Shown piece by piece: positions 1 to 12,690 of a stretch of DNA of 64,000 nucleotides. The stretch comes from Ursus arctos (lineage: Eukaryota; Chordata; Mammalia; Carnivora; Ursidae): assembly GCF_023065955.2 (NCBI RefSeq), contig NC_079873.1, positions 11,546,566 to 11,610,565 of the forward strand. Reading direction: 5' to 3'. The translations under genes and the position numbers were made by a program. Under the pieces are notes generated by a model that saw only the letters and a program-made list of their open reading frames with translations, did no database searches and was not told the origin of the DNA. Positions within the stretch are counted from its first letter, which is position 1. Each line of letters opens with the position of its first letter.

Positions 1-1389
1 GCCCTGCCATCAGGCAGAGTCTTGATTATACCCCCTCATCACTGCTATTTCAAATAGCAAACGTATTTTATGACCACAGAGAAAGAATACACATTCCGCG
101 GAAGGAAGCCTGTAAACCCTGTCCCAACACATTAAATGTTTTCCTCTAATTGAATGTGGAGGCAACCTGAATGAGACAGAGACCTGCATTTTCCTCCTCT
201 CAAGCTGTGTCTGATTTCTAGAACAAACACAGGAAATCAGAATGTGAGGCGGTTCATCCGAGCTTGCTTCACCCTGCCTGCCTGAGTAAACACGCTACAC
301 ACGAACAAGGCAGAATGGTCTGCGCCAGCCACGCCTCGTAAAGGAATCAGGGGCTCCTAAAAGCTACGGGGACCTGGGGAAGCAGGGCAGTTACTAATGC
401 CTTACCGACCGAAAAGCCAGAAAGGAGGTGGCTAGAACACTTTGTACTTAACACGCGTTGGCTGAGGTCCGCCTGCTATCTGGAGCTATCGAGGCCCTGG
501 AAAATCTGTCCTAGGGAGCAAATTACCATCCTTCCAGATGGATTCGTGAAGCATTGATAGGTAAGAGGCAGCTGAACGAGCCTACAGACACGCAGTCCAT
601 CCAACGCTTTCCTTCGGGGGTCCCTACGAGTTCCTTACGTGAAATGGCTTTTCCTACCTCCACAACCTTACGCTCAGTAGAAACTTCATGGCCTCGCAGC
701 AGTCTCTGAGGTTCCTGATTCTCTCAGGAAAAAAATATTGCTGTTTCTAGTGCTTGGAGCCTACCCCCGAGGCTGCAGATACGGAAAGACTTCTCTCCAA
801 ATTAGAATTAAAAGGACAACTAATTCTGCACTGTCGGTGCTGATGCAAAATACAAATGTGCGCCGAATCCTGAGTGAGAAGAAGAGCCAAAAACTGAAAA
901 AAGGTTTGGAAGATCTGTTTTAAAAGACATTTGCAAATGCACCCTAATGGTTCACCGTGTGTGTGATGATTAATCCATTTTTCCTTCCAAGTGTTCAGCT
1001 GCTAAGAAACCTAGCTGGTACATTCCCCTTTCTTAAAGCGAGCTCGGTTAATTAGAGCTGACAGCCTAAACAGTCCGGGCAGGTAATTTGGGTCCTAAAT
1101 TGTAACTCTGTTCAGATTTCATAAAAACGATGCAATTATATGATCAACCAGAGACAAAAACGGGCTTTACTTTCTGTTCGTTCGTCTTGAAACCATTACT
1201 CCTTCCATTTACCGTAAATAAAGAACCACGTACTCCTCTAAGAGGAATAAAAAAGGTCACCTGCGGTTTGGTCCCCCTGCGTTAGAGTGTGGGATTTCCA
1301 AAGCAGACACAGTCTGTGTCACTGAGAAGCGCAGGGTGTTGTCCTGGTGCACGTGGTGAGCGGCTGACCATCTACATCTCTCTAACGAC

Positions 1390-2040
1390 GTGATTGACTC
1401 ATAATCCACATACCATACAATTCACGCCCCTAACGTGTACCAGTCATTGGTTCTCACAGAGCTGTACAACCGTCCTACTATGCTGTCCATTTTCGGACAC
1501 CTTCATCATCCCCAAAAGAAACCCCTCGCCCATTAGCTGTCACTGCCCAGTTTCACTTTCCCCGACACCTGGTGGCCACTTATATACTGTCTGCCTTCAT
1601 GGATCTGCCAAGCTGAACATTTCACGTAAATGGAATCGTACGGGACGTGGTCCTTTACGGCTGACTTCTTCCACCTAGTGTCATGTCTCAAGGTTCGTCC
1701 ACATTCTAGTACCTATCAGTACTTCATCGCTTTCCAAGGCCAAATAATACCCACCGTCGAGATAAGACCACATTTTACTTATTCACCTGTCGGTTGATGG
1801 ACACCTGGGTTGTTTTTACTTCTTGGCTCCTATTAACGGCGCTGCTATGGACATCCATGAGCAAATCTGTGCGTGGCTGTTTTCAGTTCTCTTGGCTTCA
1901 TACCTAGGAGTGGAAGTGCTGTAGGACATGGTCACCCAATGTTTAGCCTTTTCTGGAACTTCCAAACTCTCTTCCAAAAGGGTCGTACCTCTTTATATTC
2001 CCGTCAGCACCTTTCTCATTGGAAGTCATTTCAGACTAGG
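1390..2040 (-). mobile_element. Old L1M-type LINE fragment, antisense
   Basis: The plus strand reads like the reverse complement of an L1 3' region: a 'ggccaaataatac..cc' block, then 'ccacattttacttattcacctg', a 'gttgatggacacctgggttg' block, and 'acctaggagtggaagtgctg'. These are degenerate versions of well-known antisense L1 motifs. Divergence is high, so it is an ancient copy. Exact ends and subfamily cannot be set by eye. Confidence 0.7.
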
Positions 2041-2209
2041 GTTCGGTAAGCCTATCATAATGTGTCGATCACTCCTGCCCAGGAGAAAAACATGGGTCCT
2101 GCCAAAGGCAAAATTCATCTCAAATTTATACAAGGACGTCAGCCTCAGCTGGTCTCTGAACAACTGAGTGATTGTGTGAAGACTGAAAACCATGATGGTG
2201 GGAAGGTTG

Positions 2210-3740
2210 ACATTTTTCTAGCATCGAGAGCGTGGAGATACGTATCTATATGCATACATACACACACATGGTTTAGTAAACACCGTAATCTGCAACACGG
2301 ACTAGTCCACACCCACACACACTCTCTCTCTCCAGCTCTTAAAAACACTGGAGAGACAGCTGAGGCATACACCTTATATGCTCCTGCCTGGGAAGATCAG
2401 GAAGAGGTTTCTCTAGGGTTTTCCAGAGCCCACACCCAAGCAGGCAATGAGCTATAGACAACATGTGCAATTACACCCAGAAACAGCTTTGCCTGCCTTC
2501 CTGCTAACCACCAGAGAGCAGACAGGGCAGGAAAGGGGACCAATTTCCACCAGAACACAGAAATGCTCCCAGTAGGGAACTGGACGAAGAAGGGACTCAA
2601 GGTCACCATCCCCTCTTCCACTGACCCCACCACCGCCTCTGAAACTCAAGGGCCATTATCTGTACACGACACACCACCCAAGCCCTGAGGATATATTAAG
2701 GATTCTTCCCCAACACTCGCTCAGCCAGGGTCTACTGGTTTGACTGCCAGAAAATCAATGCCAAATGGGGTCATTGGCAACGCCACAGATGCCGCAGCCG
2801 AGCTCGAGGTGAAAATGGGGCAGGCAGCTCTCCTCACAAACCCACTCCACCAGTCCTCCAATTAGGGCCATTACACCTACCTTCCTCTTAAATCGAGCCG
2901 CCGTCAAACCCTGCAGCGCATTAGGAAGGCTGCCATTTCATCTTTATTGCAATTCTGGAATGATTTTTTTTAATTTCCATTATTTCAGAAGAGATTTTAA
3001 AGGCGCTAATTGGTACATTCTGAGAAGAGCTACTACCGAAGCTCTGAGGCAGTGGCATAAATCTGTCTCCATCCTGGGAAACATTTTGCGAGGTCAAGGG
3101 GCAGAAGGGGAGGTTGGGTGGCCGTGAGAGGGTGGGAGCGTCTGCCTTCGGTCTACGGGACGTGGCGAGGGGGGCTCAGGGGTGTGCACCGAGACACAGA
3201 GGGAGTGGGGGCTGTGCTCACAATTACGATGGACCCTGGTTGGGTATCAGGACAAACAAAAAGAAGAGGAAGAGAGGCAGAGCCTCGTGGTCAGAAACAG
3301 GAAACAGAAAGGCCCACTGAGGCAGCTCTTGGGCAAGTCAGACCTGTCCACTGTAATTCCTTCTCCAGCCCCATCGCCCAGCCTCTTCTTTCCCGGTGTC
3401 CGTCTGTGTCTCTCTCTCAGGCTGCTTTCTCCACAGGGACCTCACAGCAGCACCCATTCTGGCTGGTCAGGCAGGTTTCCCCAGAAAACCTGCCCCCGCC
3501 GAAGCGCCCTGATATCTCAAGATCCACCATGAGCACATGGGCTTGCTTCCTTTCCGTGCCCGTTCGCGCCTGTCTCCTCCTTAAATGCGAGCCCACTCTC
3601 TACAGGGTGGGCTCGATTTCGGGAGGAAAGACCTTTCTACAAAAACCTGCAAGAGTGGGGACCTGCTCAGTGCGTCATGGGTGATGTCTAGTTTCTCCTC
3701 CACCGTAAGGAGTACGAGTTGCTAAGAGGAGGTATGCATC
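2210..3740. other. ASB9: Intronic stretch with no recognised gene
   Basis: It contains short CA-rich runs near 2255-2325. Several open frames occur here on both strands (for example 3118-3684 plus), but none has domain-like sequence or splice-linked partners. I see nothing else. Confidence 0.5.
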
Positions 3741-3744
3741 GCTC

Positions 3745-4165
3745 TCCTAGAGCTGCCCTAACGAGGTTGGCTTCAAACGACAGAAATTCATTGTCATCTA
3801 GTTCTGAAGGCTGGAAGGCAGGAAGGTGTTGTCAAGGCCATGCTCTCTTCAGAGGCCCTAAGGAAGAATCCTTTCTTCTTTGCCTCTTGTAACTTCAGGT
3901 GGTGGCCGGCCATCTTTACTGGGTTTTTTGGCTTGTTAGACGCGTCACCCCAATCTCTGCCTCTGCTGTCACAGGTCTTCTCCCTTTCTCCTCTCTTCTT
4001 ATGAGGACATCGGTCATTGAATTAGGGCCCACCCGACTCCAGTATGACCTCATCTTAACTAATTACATCTGCAACGACCCGACTTCCAAATAAGGTCACA
4101 TTCTGAGGTAATGGGGGTTGGGGCTCCAACATCCTTTGGGGAGGCACAACTCAACCCATACATAA
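3745..4165 (-). mobile_element. MLT1-like MaLR solo LTR, minus strand
   Basis: The plus strand follows the reverse complement of an MLT1 LTR: 'agctgccctaacgaggttgg', 'acagaaattcattgtcatct', 'gttctgaaggctgg', then 'attagggcccaccc', 'aataaggtcacattctgagg' and 'cacaactcaacccatac' at the far end. Both diagnostic termini are present, so it is close to full length. This is an ancient mammalian LTR with no coding capacity. The subfamily name is from memory. Confidence 0.75.
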
Positions 4166-5243
4166 CAAGGTATTTTCAGGAAAATAAAGACATTCTCCTT
4201 AAACTATTAAACCAATCTCTGCGAAGAGCTGGTTGCCATCTGCCTACCCTTTCCTCCCTTGCCTCAGAGTAGGAGTCAGAGAAAGACCTGCAAGGGAGAA
4301 AGGGAGCAGCCAAGTTCCCCAGATGAACCACACCTGGGCCCTCGTTAACCCCGACCTGGTCCTGTGCCAGGGGACACGCTTCACCTGAGCTGAGTCTCTC
4401 GGCAGGGCCTTTGGGAAACAGCGTTCGGAATACTTCACGTTCCACACCTCGCCAAGGTCAGGACTTCAGAAGCACAAACAGATGCAATTGGGCTAGAACT
4501 GAGGTTACGCGCAAGGGGCAAGGCTGGAACAAAGCAAGGGGAGCTGGGCTCCACTCGGGAAGAGAGCAGCAGAGAGCCCAGGAGGGCTTCGTGGTGGCAG
4601 TGGCAGGGCTGAGGGGTGGAAGATAAGGGGGACCTGGCCAGTCAGAGGCAGGAAACGAGGAAGGAGGAGAGCAGAGGTGTCCTGCCATCTGCCCTTGTGA
4701 CTCCTGCTTCTTTGGAAACTCCTATTCCTTTAGCTCTTGGGGAATGCCAACACTGAATTCTTCCTGCTTCTCTCACTGGTCCTACGTGCTCACCTGCAGG
4801 CCTGGCCCCGGGGCCCAACCCTGGCTCTCAGCTGTGGGCCATCAGACCAGCTCTCCTTTCCCAGGATTTCAGCACAGCCCCCGCAGAATACTCTGAGGTC
4901 TCGGCTTCCCGACCCCTCGCATTCCCCAGCGTCCGGGCCACATGGTCATGCTGTGCGCCGGGCAGCGGCATTGGTACTTTGATGTTCAAAGCAGAAGCCC
5001 TATCCTCCCTTCCTCACTTGGCTCCCACGTCAGCTCCTGTCCCCAACTTCTCTCGTACCTTGCCCCCTTGGCTGACATTAATTTAGGCTTCAAAACTAGT
5101 TTCAGCTGCCTTCCCTCCTTTCGTCCCGGTATTTAATCAAGCAACATAGCCTGGCTGCTCTCTCCTCTGAAATAGTCACCCGTTTCCCATTTCTCTGTCA
5201 TTTCCAACGTTCGATCCAAGTGTAAGCTCCATGCTGAGATAGT

Positions 5244-5425
5244 GAGTGCATGGTTCTCCAAGCCTGGTCCCCAAACAGCACCATCAGCATCGCCTGGGAG
5301 CTTATTAGGAATGCAGACTCCCAGGCCTCACCCAGGCCTACCAGGGCCTCGGAAGCTCCGGGGGTGGGGCCCACCCATCTGCATGCGAGCAAGCCCTCCG
5401 GGTGACGCCCTTGCATGAGAGCTGG
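5244..5425 (+). mobile_element. MER5A-type hAT DNA transposon remnant
   Basis: The order of motifs matches the MER5A consensus: 'ggttctccaagcctggtccc', 'agcaccatcagcatcgcctg', 'ggaatgcagactcccaggcc', 'ctccgggggtggggccca' and 'agcaagccctccgggtga'. It is non-autonomous and has no reading frame of its own. Confidence 0.8.
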
Positions 5426-6871
5426 AGAAGCAGCAGATTAGTGCAAGAACTTCCCGTGATCCCACTATCCAGCCTCACTTTGGCCACCAGGTTCACTTAC
5501 TTAACAGCCTTCATTACTGCCCGATCTCCACTCCAGAACCATCGATGGCTCTCAACTCCCTGCCTCATGAAGGCTTCACTCGTCCGAGCCTTCCGCAGCT
5601 CCATGATCAAGTTCATCTCTCCAAACTTGCCCTCGGCGGACTCCCTAAGACTCTCTGCATCCTACTTGTGACCCTCTATCCACTTTCTAAGCACTAGACC
5701 TTTAAGTATACAGGCGCCTGCCCGCCTCCACCCACTGATCCGGCCCCAAATGGAGATTAGGAACTTTAGAAACCCTAATCAGTGAAAAGTGGCTGCCACC
5801 CCTCTCTGGAGTGGAAATAAAAATAAACATCATACTTAGGTGTAAAATAATCACGTGCAAGTCATCCAGATTACTGATTCTTTCCCACATGAACTCGGAA
5901 ATACAATTTGCTGCTTGAAAAATATATTTACCAAATTCATTTTTTTAAAAGCAATTTTTGGTGCCACTCTGCTTTCTACTCCTCCAAGTTTGGGCTCAAA
6001 AAATCTGATTAATCCAGTTCTGCCTTTGCAGATGCAAATCCTACTCACTGTTGAAAGCTCTGCTCCTTTTAGCAGCAAAATTGGATACATGAATGAAGGA
6101 CCGAAGCAGTCGTTAGTGGGAGGGAAGGCATTTTGTTAATTTCTTCTGGTTTCTCCTCGCCTTTCGGCAGCTGTACGACAGGAGAGTAATAAATCCTGCC
6201 TGACTTCTGGGTCCCTGCATATTGCCCCTCTGATAGACAAGTGCTGTGGGCAGCCTTGCTAGTAATATGAATCCGAATGTCAGCATCGCTCCTCTAATGC
6301 TTAGACCCATTTTTCAGAATCCTTTCAGGCACCTGTTGAATGTTCACCAAAAATGACAGTTGCCCAGAGGCATGAGGCTTTATAGTGAAGACACCACCTG
6401 ACAGGTGAGAATCATCCAAGATGCTTCTCCAAAGTTAAAAAAAAAAAAGAAGTCTGCTTTTAAAGTGAATCAATCAGTACTCAGTGTTTGGACATCATTT
6501 ATAAACCCGGCCCCGCCTAAATGCCAAATACCTAAGACCTTTTAATAATGTCTTGGCAGTAAAACTATCCTATTTAAATATAAGTTTTATACCTCTGATG
6601 TAATATATGTGATACCTCTGGCCCACAAAAGAGAATTCTTTGGGAGCGGAAGTTTCTACCGGTGAATAAGCTGTGACAGTCGACTTAGTGCGGTCTCTAG
6701 GACTCTGCAGATAGAGGTGCACACCTTTTTTGAACCACCGTGTAAAGGACATACATCTTCCAAGCTGTGGACACACCTCAGACAGGGCCACTGAAATCAG
6801 CCCGCCCTCTCCTCTCCTCAGCACGTTAGGCAGCCTCCCCAGCACTCTGATTCCACAGCCCGTCCACTCAC

Positions 6872-6962
6872 CCCCCATCCACGGGTTTGCAAGGAGCCTG
6901 GTGTCAGGAGGGTCTCCTGGCCTCGGGGACTTGCTGTTCCTGCCCCCCGGTTCGCCGTCCAT
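6872..6962 (-). CDS. ASB9: ASB9 first coding exon (residues 1-30)
   Basis: ASB9 is an ankyrin-repeat and SOCS-box protein that recruits substrates (creatine kinases in the known family member) to an Elongin B/C-Cullin 5-Rbx2 ubiquitin ligase. On the minus strand the ATG at 6962-6960, in the strong context acc-ATG-G, opens a 30-codon exon beginning MDGEPGGRNSKS and ending TRLLANPWMG. Human ASB9, as I recall it, starts MDGKQGG and ends this exon RLLSNPLMG. The exon ends in phase 1 at a clean gtgagt donor (6871-6866); human continues with an Asp codon split there. The upstream extension of this frame starts only at a GTG, so the ATG is preferred. Later exons lie beyond the left edge. ASB11 is the next gene upstream, in the same orientation. 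Confidence 0.85.
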
Positions 6963-7165
6963 GGTGCTCTCCTGGGCCGGGCCAGCTCTGTGCTCCACTT
7001 CAGTTGCTCAGGAGAGTCCAAATTCCATGCTCCCCCTGCTCCTGGGAATTCCAGTGCTGTGGCTGGTCGAGCCGTACCGTCCTGGTCAGACGGCAGAGAA
7101 CAGCAGAGAACAGAACAGGCAGGGTAATCTGAGCACACTACCTGTGGTCAGACGCACGCGCCCAG

Positions 7166-7188
7166 ACACACACACACACACACACATG
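7166..7188. repeat. (CA)n microsatellite near the ASB9 start exon
   Basis: An almost pure CA run of about 22 bases, followed by a 'tgcacgcacgcacg' tail. It lies about 200 bases upstream of the ASB9 ATG, so it may sit in the 5' UTR or promoter. Confidence 0.9.
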
Positions 7189-8019
7189 CACGCACGCACG
7201 CTCCACCTAGCTGGCTGGAGGTTGGCCAAAGCTCACAACGGCCCCCCAAGCCCCAAGTCTGCAAAGTTGCTGATGTCACGTCCTTTCCCAAACTGAGACC
7301 AATCAGTGAGGAAGCCTTGGTTTATCAGGAAGGAAAGCCAGTTTGTAACTTTTGGAGAGCAAAGGGAACAAACAGGGTGGGGGTGAAGGAAACCACTCCC
7401 TGCTGCAACGTTGTTCGCTCTGCTGGGATCTGCTTGTTCTTTGGGGGCTTCTCATTGTTGAGAAAGCCCCAGAACCCAAGAGCTGAGAAAGCTGGTTTTG
7501 CTGCAGCCCCGCTGAATCGCTTGCACAGCAACATGCACAGCACGCCCTGGCCATCTGCACATGTGGTTTCAATTTTTCTGGGAGTTTCTTATGGGAAAAT
7601 GTGTCTATATGTTACAAAAATGCCCCTTTGGCCAGAACTTCTATTTTCTTCCCTCTGACTACGAGGATTTCACTGGGCGTCCTGCTTCGCCCTTCCTCCC
7701 CACACTGTATTTTAACTTCTAAATAAATAATTAATGGTTGTTATTGGGAAATGGGTGGCTGCATGGCCTGCGGGGGAAACCTACTACTTTGTTAATTATA
7801 AAAAGTTTTACTCTGGGGAGGTTTCGCCCGCTTGCCTTTACGAAAACAGCTTCCGGCACCCCTGGGTGCTGCTGCGGGCTGATGGCCCTCCCGAGACTCC
7901 CACTGGGCCTCTTTTCCAGGTGAAGGGCATTTTTCTTCCCAGGGAGGGAAGGCTCTGTGTTAGTCTCAGGCGCAGTCTGTGAAATGACTGCAGATTTTTT
8001 TTTTTTTAATGCCAAAGAG

Positions 8020-8710
8020 GTAGCTGTTTTAGGGATCCTGCCTGAAATGAAACATGTGGCAGCCACTGCCCTTCATGTTTTAAATGCATTTCTGTGCAAA
8101 CATATGGGTACACACTTATCCCTTTACATTATTCACATAAATGTAATTATATTACCATCTTGTTCTATGCCTCTCACACTTGTTTTATCTTCGAGATCTC
8201 TCCCCGCGCATATAGCTGTCCCTTTCTTTCTTCATTACTGTGTAGCATTCCATCTTGGGCCCCAAATATTTCACTATTCCCCTGTGATGGAAGCAGACTG
8301 TTACCATTTCTTTACTACCACAAACACATCGCAGTCCATATCTTTGTCTCAGGGGCTTTGTGCACAACTGCAAATGTTTCTGGAGGAGAGATTCCTAAGA
8401 GCGGGAATGCCGGGTCAGAGGTGTGCTCCCACACGTGCAATGATTTGTCCAGAACTAAAGACACACACAGAAGTGACTACAAGCCAAACTGGAGAATTCT
8501 GAATGAGGTCGGTGGCTTGTGTCACGGTCGAGCTCCGTTGTACTCAAGGTTTGCAGAAAGCTGTCGTTGGGGGAACGTGGGCAAAGCCGCGGCAGAACTC
8601 TCTGTATTACTGCTTACAACCGCATGCAAATGAAAAAAGGGGCTGTTCCTTTAAGATTGATAGAAACACTGCCAAACTGCCGTCCGGTTCTTTCCAGAAT
8701 TATCTGAACA
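8020..8710 (-). mobile_element. Old L1M-type LINE fragment, antisense
   Basis: The plus strand carries degenerate antisense L1 motifs: 'cattactgtgtagcattcca', 'aatatttcactattcccctg', 'gagagattcctaagagcggg aatgccgggtcagag', and further on 'gatagaaacactgccaaact'. It is divergent and interrupted near 8460-8640. Confidence 0.65.
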
Positions 8711-10635
8711 GGCCACAGGCATAGGCATTGTTCACTGCAACATCAGGAAAGATTCGAAGAACTATAAAACTTGCATTTGGCAGAGACTGAGAAATGTATT
8801 CCCAAGGTAGACTGGATGACAAGGAGTTAAACAGAGAGGCACCATGGGGATCCTGAATATTATCCCTGTTCTTTGAGTAAAGTCTTCATGGTACAGCTTC
8901 TTTATTTACTTTTAATTAAACTCCAAGAAGATAGCACTTTTCCATATCCAAATTTATTGTCCAAAATGACAATAAAGAGGATTTCCAGGTTGTTGCCTTA
9001 GTACCTGGGAGGGAATTAATCAGCTTTTAACCTTCTTGCTACATTTATACTGTTGGTCACCTCCCGTGAATAGTGGAGGATGGGACCTGATTTTTTTATT
9101 TAACTCTTCAGCCACACTTCAGTCAGGAATTCAAAAACCATTACTAGAGAAGGCCATGCATTTTTAAGGGTCTGTATGGGGATAAAGTTGATTTACATGT
9201 GTATGAGCTGTGATTATAGAGGAATGGGTGGGCTTACCCCAAGAGAAGGACACCTTACAAACTTCCAGTCAGTCCTCGTGCGCGCATGCGTACATGCGTG
9301 TGTGCGCCTGTTCAGGAAACTTGGCCCAGGTTAGGTAAGAAGAGAGAATTATGGCTTGCGGCAGCACTAAGGCCACAGTCATTCTTTATCAGGTGCAGTC
9401 TTAACGCTCAGCCAGTGCCTCTGCACCCCTCACCTAGATGTACACGGCTGACACCACTCATGGACTGCAAGACTCTCCCCCCACCCCCGCCCCGGCCCCG
9501 AGGCCTTGGGGAGCCTTGAAAGTCACCTCCCATCAGTTAAAGTCGGCCCAGGAGCAGAAACCTCTTGTCATTCCAGCCAGCAACTTTTCTAGCACAAAAC
9601 CTTTAAAACCCCAAAGGTACACATCTCCTCTGCTAATTTGGAATGATCTGCGCCACCCGCCAAACGCCTAGCTGTTTCTGTTGTCCTTGCATAGCTGGCT
9701 CTGCATGCTGAGCTGGCTGACAGTTGCTACTTGGGAATGCAGTCACTCCTTCACTCCGTCTAGCAGTGCGGTAAGATCCAAACAAGGACGTGTTCTTTAA
9801 AATCCAGCCTAATGCCTATTCTCGAGGAAAACAATCAGGCAAATCAAAATTGAGAGCTAGTCTGCATAACAATGGGGCTGGAGTCTTCAAAACTGCCAGT
9901 GGCGCGGAAGACAAAAGTGGGGGTGGGGAGGCTTTCTAGCTTAAAGGAGAAAAAAGTACATGATCCTTGATCAGATCCTGCCTGGGGGGGGGTGTTGGGG
10001 GCGGTAAGACCTAAAAGACATCAATGCCACCATCCCCGAAACTTAAATAGGGACTGATGCCACATAGTCACAAGTGCATCGCCGGCGAGCCTCCTGCCCG
10101 TGGTGACTTCACGGGGCGGTACAAAAGAAACTCTGCGCTCCTAAGGAGTCGCGTGCTCGAGGGCTCGGGGCAGAGCCACATGCAGAGGGAGGAATGCCTG
10201 CCCCTCTGACACATTGTGCACCAAAGACAAAAAGCTAATGCAAGCTCTACAGTCAAAACACGTGAGAATATAGAAAGCCCTCATTGCCTAATCTGCTCAC
10301 AAGCCACCGTCATGCCTCATAAACCCAACAGCCACATGTCCCAGGACCTCCAGCTGGTTGGAAACACTCCTCTCCTTGCACAATTATGTAAGCCCGTAAA
10401 ACAAACCACAGCCCGTCTTTATTAAAAATTTTTGATATTTTTGATCATCCTGGGCTTTTTTCTGTAATGTCGGGTTTTTTTAAAGATTGCACTACAATAT
10501 TTACTTTGATGATAAGAGTTTCTGGGTGCCCCCTTAAATTTTTTGCAACACTTGCCTCAGCTAATCCTGGCCTTGGGGAAGACTCAGGACTTCCACAGTT
10601 GACTCACGAATGGCTCATTTAAAATTATTTGTACA

Positions 10636-10800
10636 GGGGCGCCTGGGTGGCTCCGTAGGTTAAGAGTTCCAGACCCTTGATTTCAGCTTGGGTTGTGATC
10701 TCAGGGTCGTGGGATCAAGCCCACAGTGGGCTCTGTGCCCGGTGGGGAGTCAGCTTGAGATTCCTTCTCTCAAAAATAAATCAATCTTTAAAAAAACTAT
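10636..10800 (+). mobile_element. SINEC (Carnivora tRNA-Lys SINE)
   Basis: It starts with the diagnostic 5' head 'ggggcgcctgggtggctc', passes through the tRNA-derived body with 'gtgatctcagggtcgtggga', and ends in a short 'aaaataaatcaatctttaaa' tail. The body is diverged, indicating an older copy. Confidence 0.95.
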
Positions 10801-10904
10801 TGGTATATGTATTCACTATACATGGTTCACATACACATAATTCTACAGGCGTGTGCACACCCATGCACACATGTATGTACGTATACACACGTGTGTGCAG
10901 ACAC

Positions 10905-11030
10905 ACAGAGAAGCAAATGTGGCAAAATGCTAAAAATTGGTGAACTGAGGTGATGGGTATCCAAATGTTCACTGTATTCTTCTTGTCATTTTTCTGTAGG
11001 CTGGGGAAGTTTCAAAACAACAGCGGTGGG
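10905..11030 (+). mobile_element. L1M 3' end fragment
   Basis: Matches remembered L1ME/L1MC 3' UTR text: 'gtggcaaaatgctaaaaatt', 'gtgaactgaggtgatggg', 'cttgtcatttttctgtaggc' and 'agtttcaaaaca'. The subfamily is uncertain. Confidence 0.6.
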
Positions 11031-11869
11031 GGAGAATGTATCACATAAAAATTAAAATCTGGGTACATGTTTTACAGGTGAAACCCGTGTTAAAGTAGGG
11101 AGCTGCTGTTCTGAGTGTGACCCATGTGTTCGTCCTAGTGCCAGCTCCGCTGAAGAAAGGAGATCATCGACACCACGTGCAAGTGTCCTCGAGGGAGCAG
11201 CCACTGGCAGCCATCTGTGACGGGTCAGCTCGGGAGGTCCTCCGACACTGAGCGCGCCCTCCCCCAGCAAGCTGTTCATCCACCGTTCACCCCTCACCCT
11301 GCCAGCTTCGGGCAACGTCTCGGAAGCCTCCGCCGTTCTCGTCGTGGTACGTGCGTCAAATTGTCTCAGCCATGAGCGTTGTTACTGAGAAAAGTATCAT
11401 CTGTAAGCCTCAGGTTTCTTTGACAAGGCGACAGTAGACATATCAGGGAGCAGAATCACTTTGGGAGAAACGGTCCCTTAATAAAAAACACAGGAAAAAC
11501 AGAGATGTTGAATGACATACCTCACCTTTTAAGTACTTTAAGGGATGTTGAAAGAGTTGAGGCTTAAGTCTTCAAATAAAACAGGCAAGCTTACTTTTTT
11601 AAAAAATAATGGGTCAAGGCAGATGAGGAATATAGTCAGATAAATGATGGATGGGTAGACAGATGAGACAGACAGACACAGGGTATAGAGATTGACGTCT
11701 TAGGTGTCTCTATAGAGAGACACATGGTACATGGATAGGTAATACTGGAGATCTGTGTGGTTATGAAAATATTTTTCCCTTAAAGTGATTTATCGTGTAA
11801 TCTTTCCAATTATTTTTAACTATTATTTTAAATAGTTTTCCTAATCGGTAGATACCTCTTCTGAACATC

Positions 11870-12370
11870 TTCTAAGAAATACTTCAAACATTTAAAAAGA
11901 TTTATTAAAAAAAGGAAGTTCGGGGGTGCCTGGGTGGCACAGCGGTTAAGCATCTGCCTTCGGCTCAGGGCGTGATCCCAGCGTTATGGGATCGAGCCCC
12001 ACATCAGGCTCCTCCGCTGGGAGCCTGCTTCTTCCTCTCCCACTCCCCCTGCTTGTGTTCCCTCTCTCGCTGGCTGTCCCTATCTCTGTCAAATAAATAA
12101 ATTTAAAAAAAAAAGGAAGTTCACACTAGTGTTACTTGTAACAGCAAGAAATTAGAAGTAATCTAAGTATTCCAACAACATGGAAATAGCTAAGGGATAT
12201 GATGCAGCCATTTGAGAGGATAGATTCAAAGGGTTTGAAATTTAGAAAATCATTACAACATGGTTTGGGGGAAAAGCAGGAATCAAAAATACTTTTATAA
12301 CAGGACCACGACATTAAACCAGGCAAAGAAAGCAAAACAAAACAACAAACGTGATATACTGAAAAAAGTC
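11870..12370 (+). mobile_element. L1M fragment split by a SINE
   Basis: Sense L1ME-like 3' text flanks the SINE at 11922-12111. Before it is 'tttaaaaagatttatt'. After it are 'acttgtaacagcaagaaatt', 'gatgcagccatttgagagga' and 'acaacatggtttgggg'. The SINE therefore inserted into an older LINE. Confidence 0.6.
11922..12111 (+). mobile_element. Young SINEC with 11-bp target-site duplication
   Basis: This is a full-length head-to-tail copy: 'gggggtgcctgggtggcac', 'gatcgagccccacatcaggc', 'gagcctgcttcttcctctcc', and an A-rich tail with 'aaataaataa'. The duplication aaaggaagttc is exact at 11911-11921 and 12112-12122. The body is the arctoid (bear/pinniped-like) type, which supports the organism call. 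Confidence 0.97.
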
Positions 12371-12579
12371 ACTAAAACCTTCACAGTAAAAATGAACTAA
12401 TAAATTCTAGACGCATGCCTGAGGAGTTCTTTCACAATTCAGTCATCCTGCCAGGGACCTTGCCTAATTACCTTATCTAAAAGAGTAGCTCTCGTTACCC
12501 CAATCTGCTTTATTTGTCTTACCACTTTCCTGACACGATGATATGTACGTATGTGTTGCTTTAGTCCCTGTTGCCTCCA

Positions 12580-12690
12580 GTAACGCATAAGTTTGTCGAG
12601 GGCAAGGACCTTGTCCATCTTTTTCAGAGCCTTGGTGCCTGGCACATAATAGATGCCGGGGAAAAATGTACTGAATGAATTAATTGAAAA
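12580..12690 (+). mobile_element. L2-like LINE tail
   Basis: The motif order 'gtcgagggcaaggaccttgt', 'ccttggtgcctggcacataa', 'tgtactgaatgaa' follows the L2 3' end consensus as I remember it. It is short and old. Confidence 0.55.

Larger units (their letters stand above)
1..6871 (-). other. ASB9: ASB9 intron 1 (partial, runs off the left edge)
   Basis: This stretch lies downstream, on the minus strand, of the ASB9 first coding exon, whose donor is at 6866-6871. I searched it for the next ASB9 ankyrin exons (SP-L/M-HEAA, HEACLGGH-type motifs) and found none, so intron 1 runs past the window start. It holds an antisense L1M fragment (about 1390-2040), a minus-strand MLT1-like LTR (3745-4165) and a MER5A (5244-5425). 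The remaining open frames look like chance or repeat-derived ORFs. Confidence 0.7.

Noticed and set aside
3118..3684. A 188-codon plus-strand frame.
   Set aside because: Low-complexity, basic and Pro/Ser-rich translation with no domain, in ASB9 intron 1, with overlapping frames of similar quality.
6730..7296. A 188-codon plus-strand frame across the ASB9 start exon.
   Set aside because: It is the antisense shadow of the ASB9 exon and GC-rich promoter and runs into the CA microsatellite.
10068..10256. A minus-strand frame with CPEPSS...AEFLLYRP, recalling the end of an ASB SOCS box.
   Set aside because: The true ASB11 SOCS exon is at 15268-15392 with perfect splice phase. This frame lacks a BC box and the proper spacing, so the likeness is chance.
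11052..11315. An 87-codon minus-strand frame in the ASB9-ASB11 intergenic region.
   Set aside because: No domain and no homologue I recognise. It borders an L1M fragment and is likely chance.
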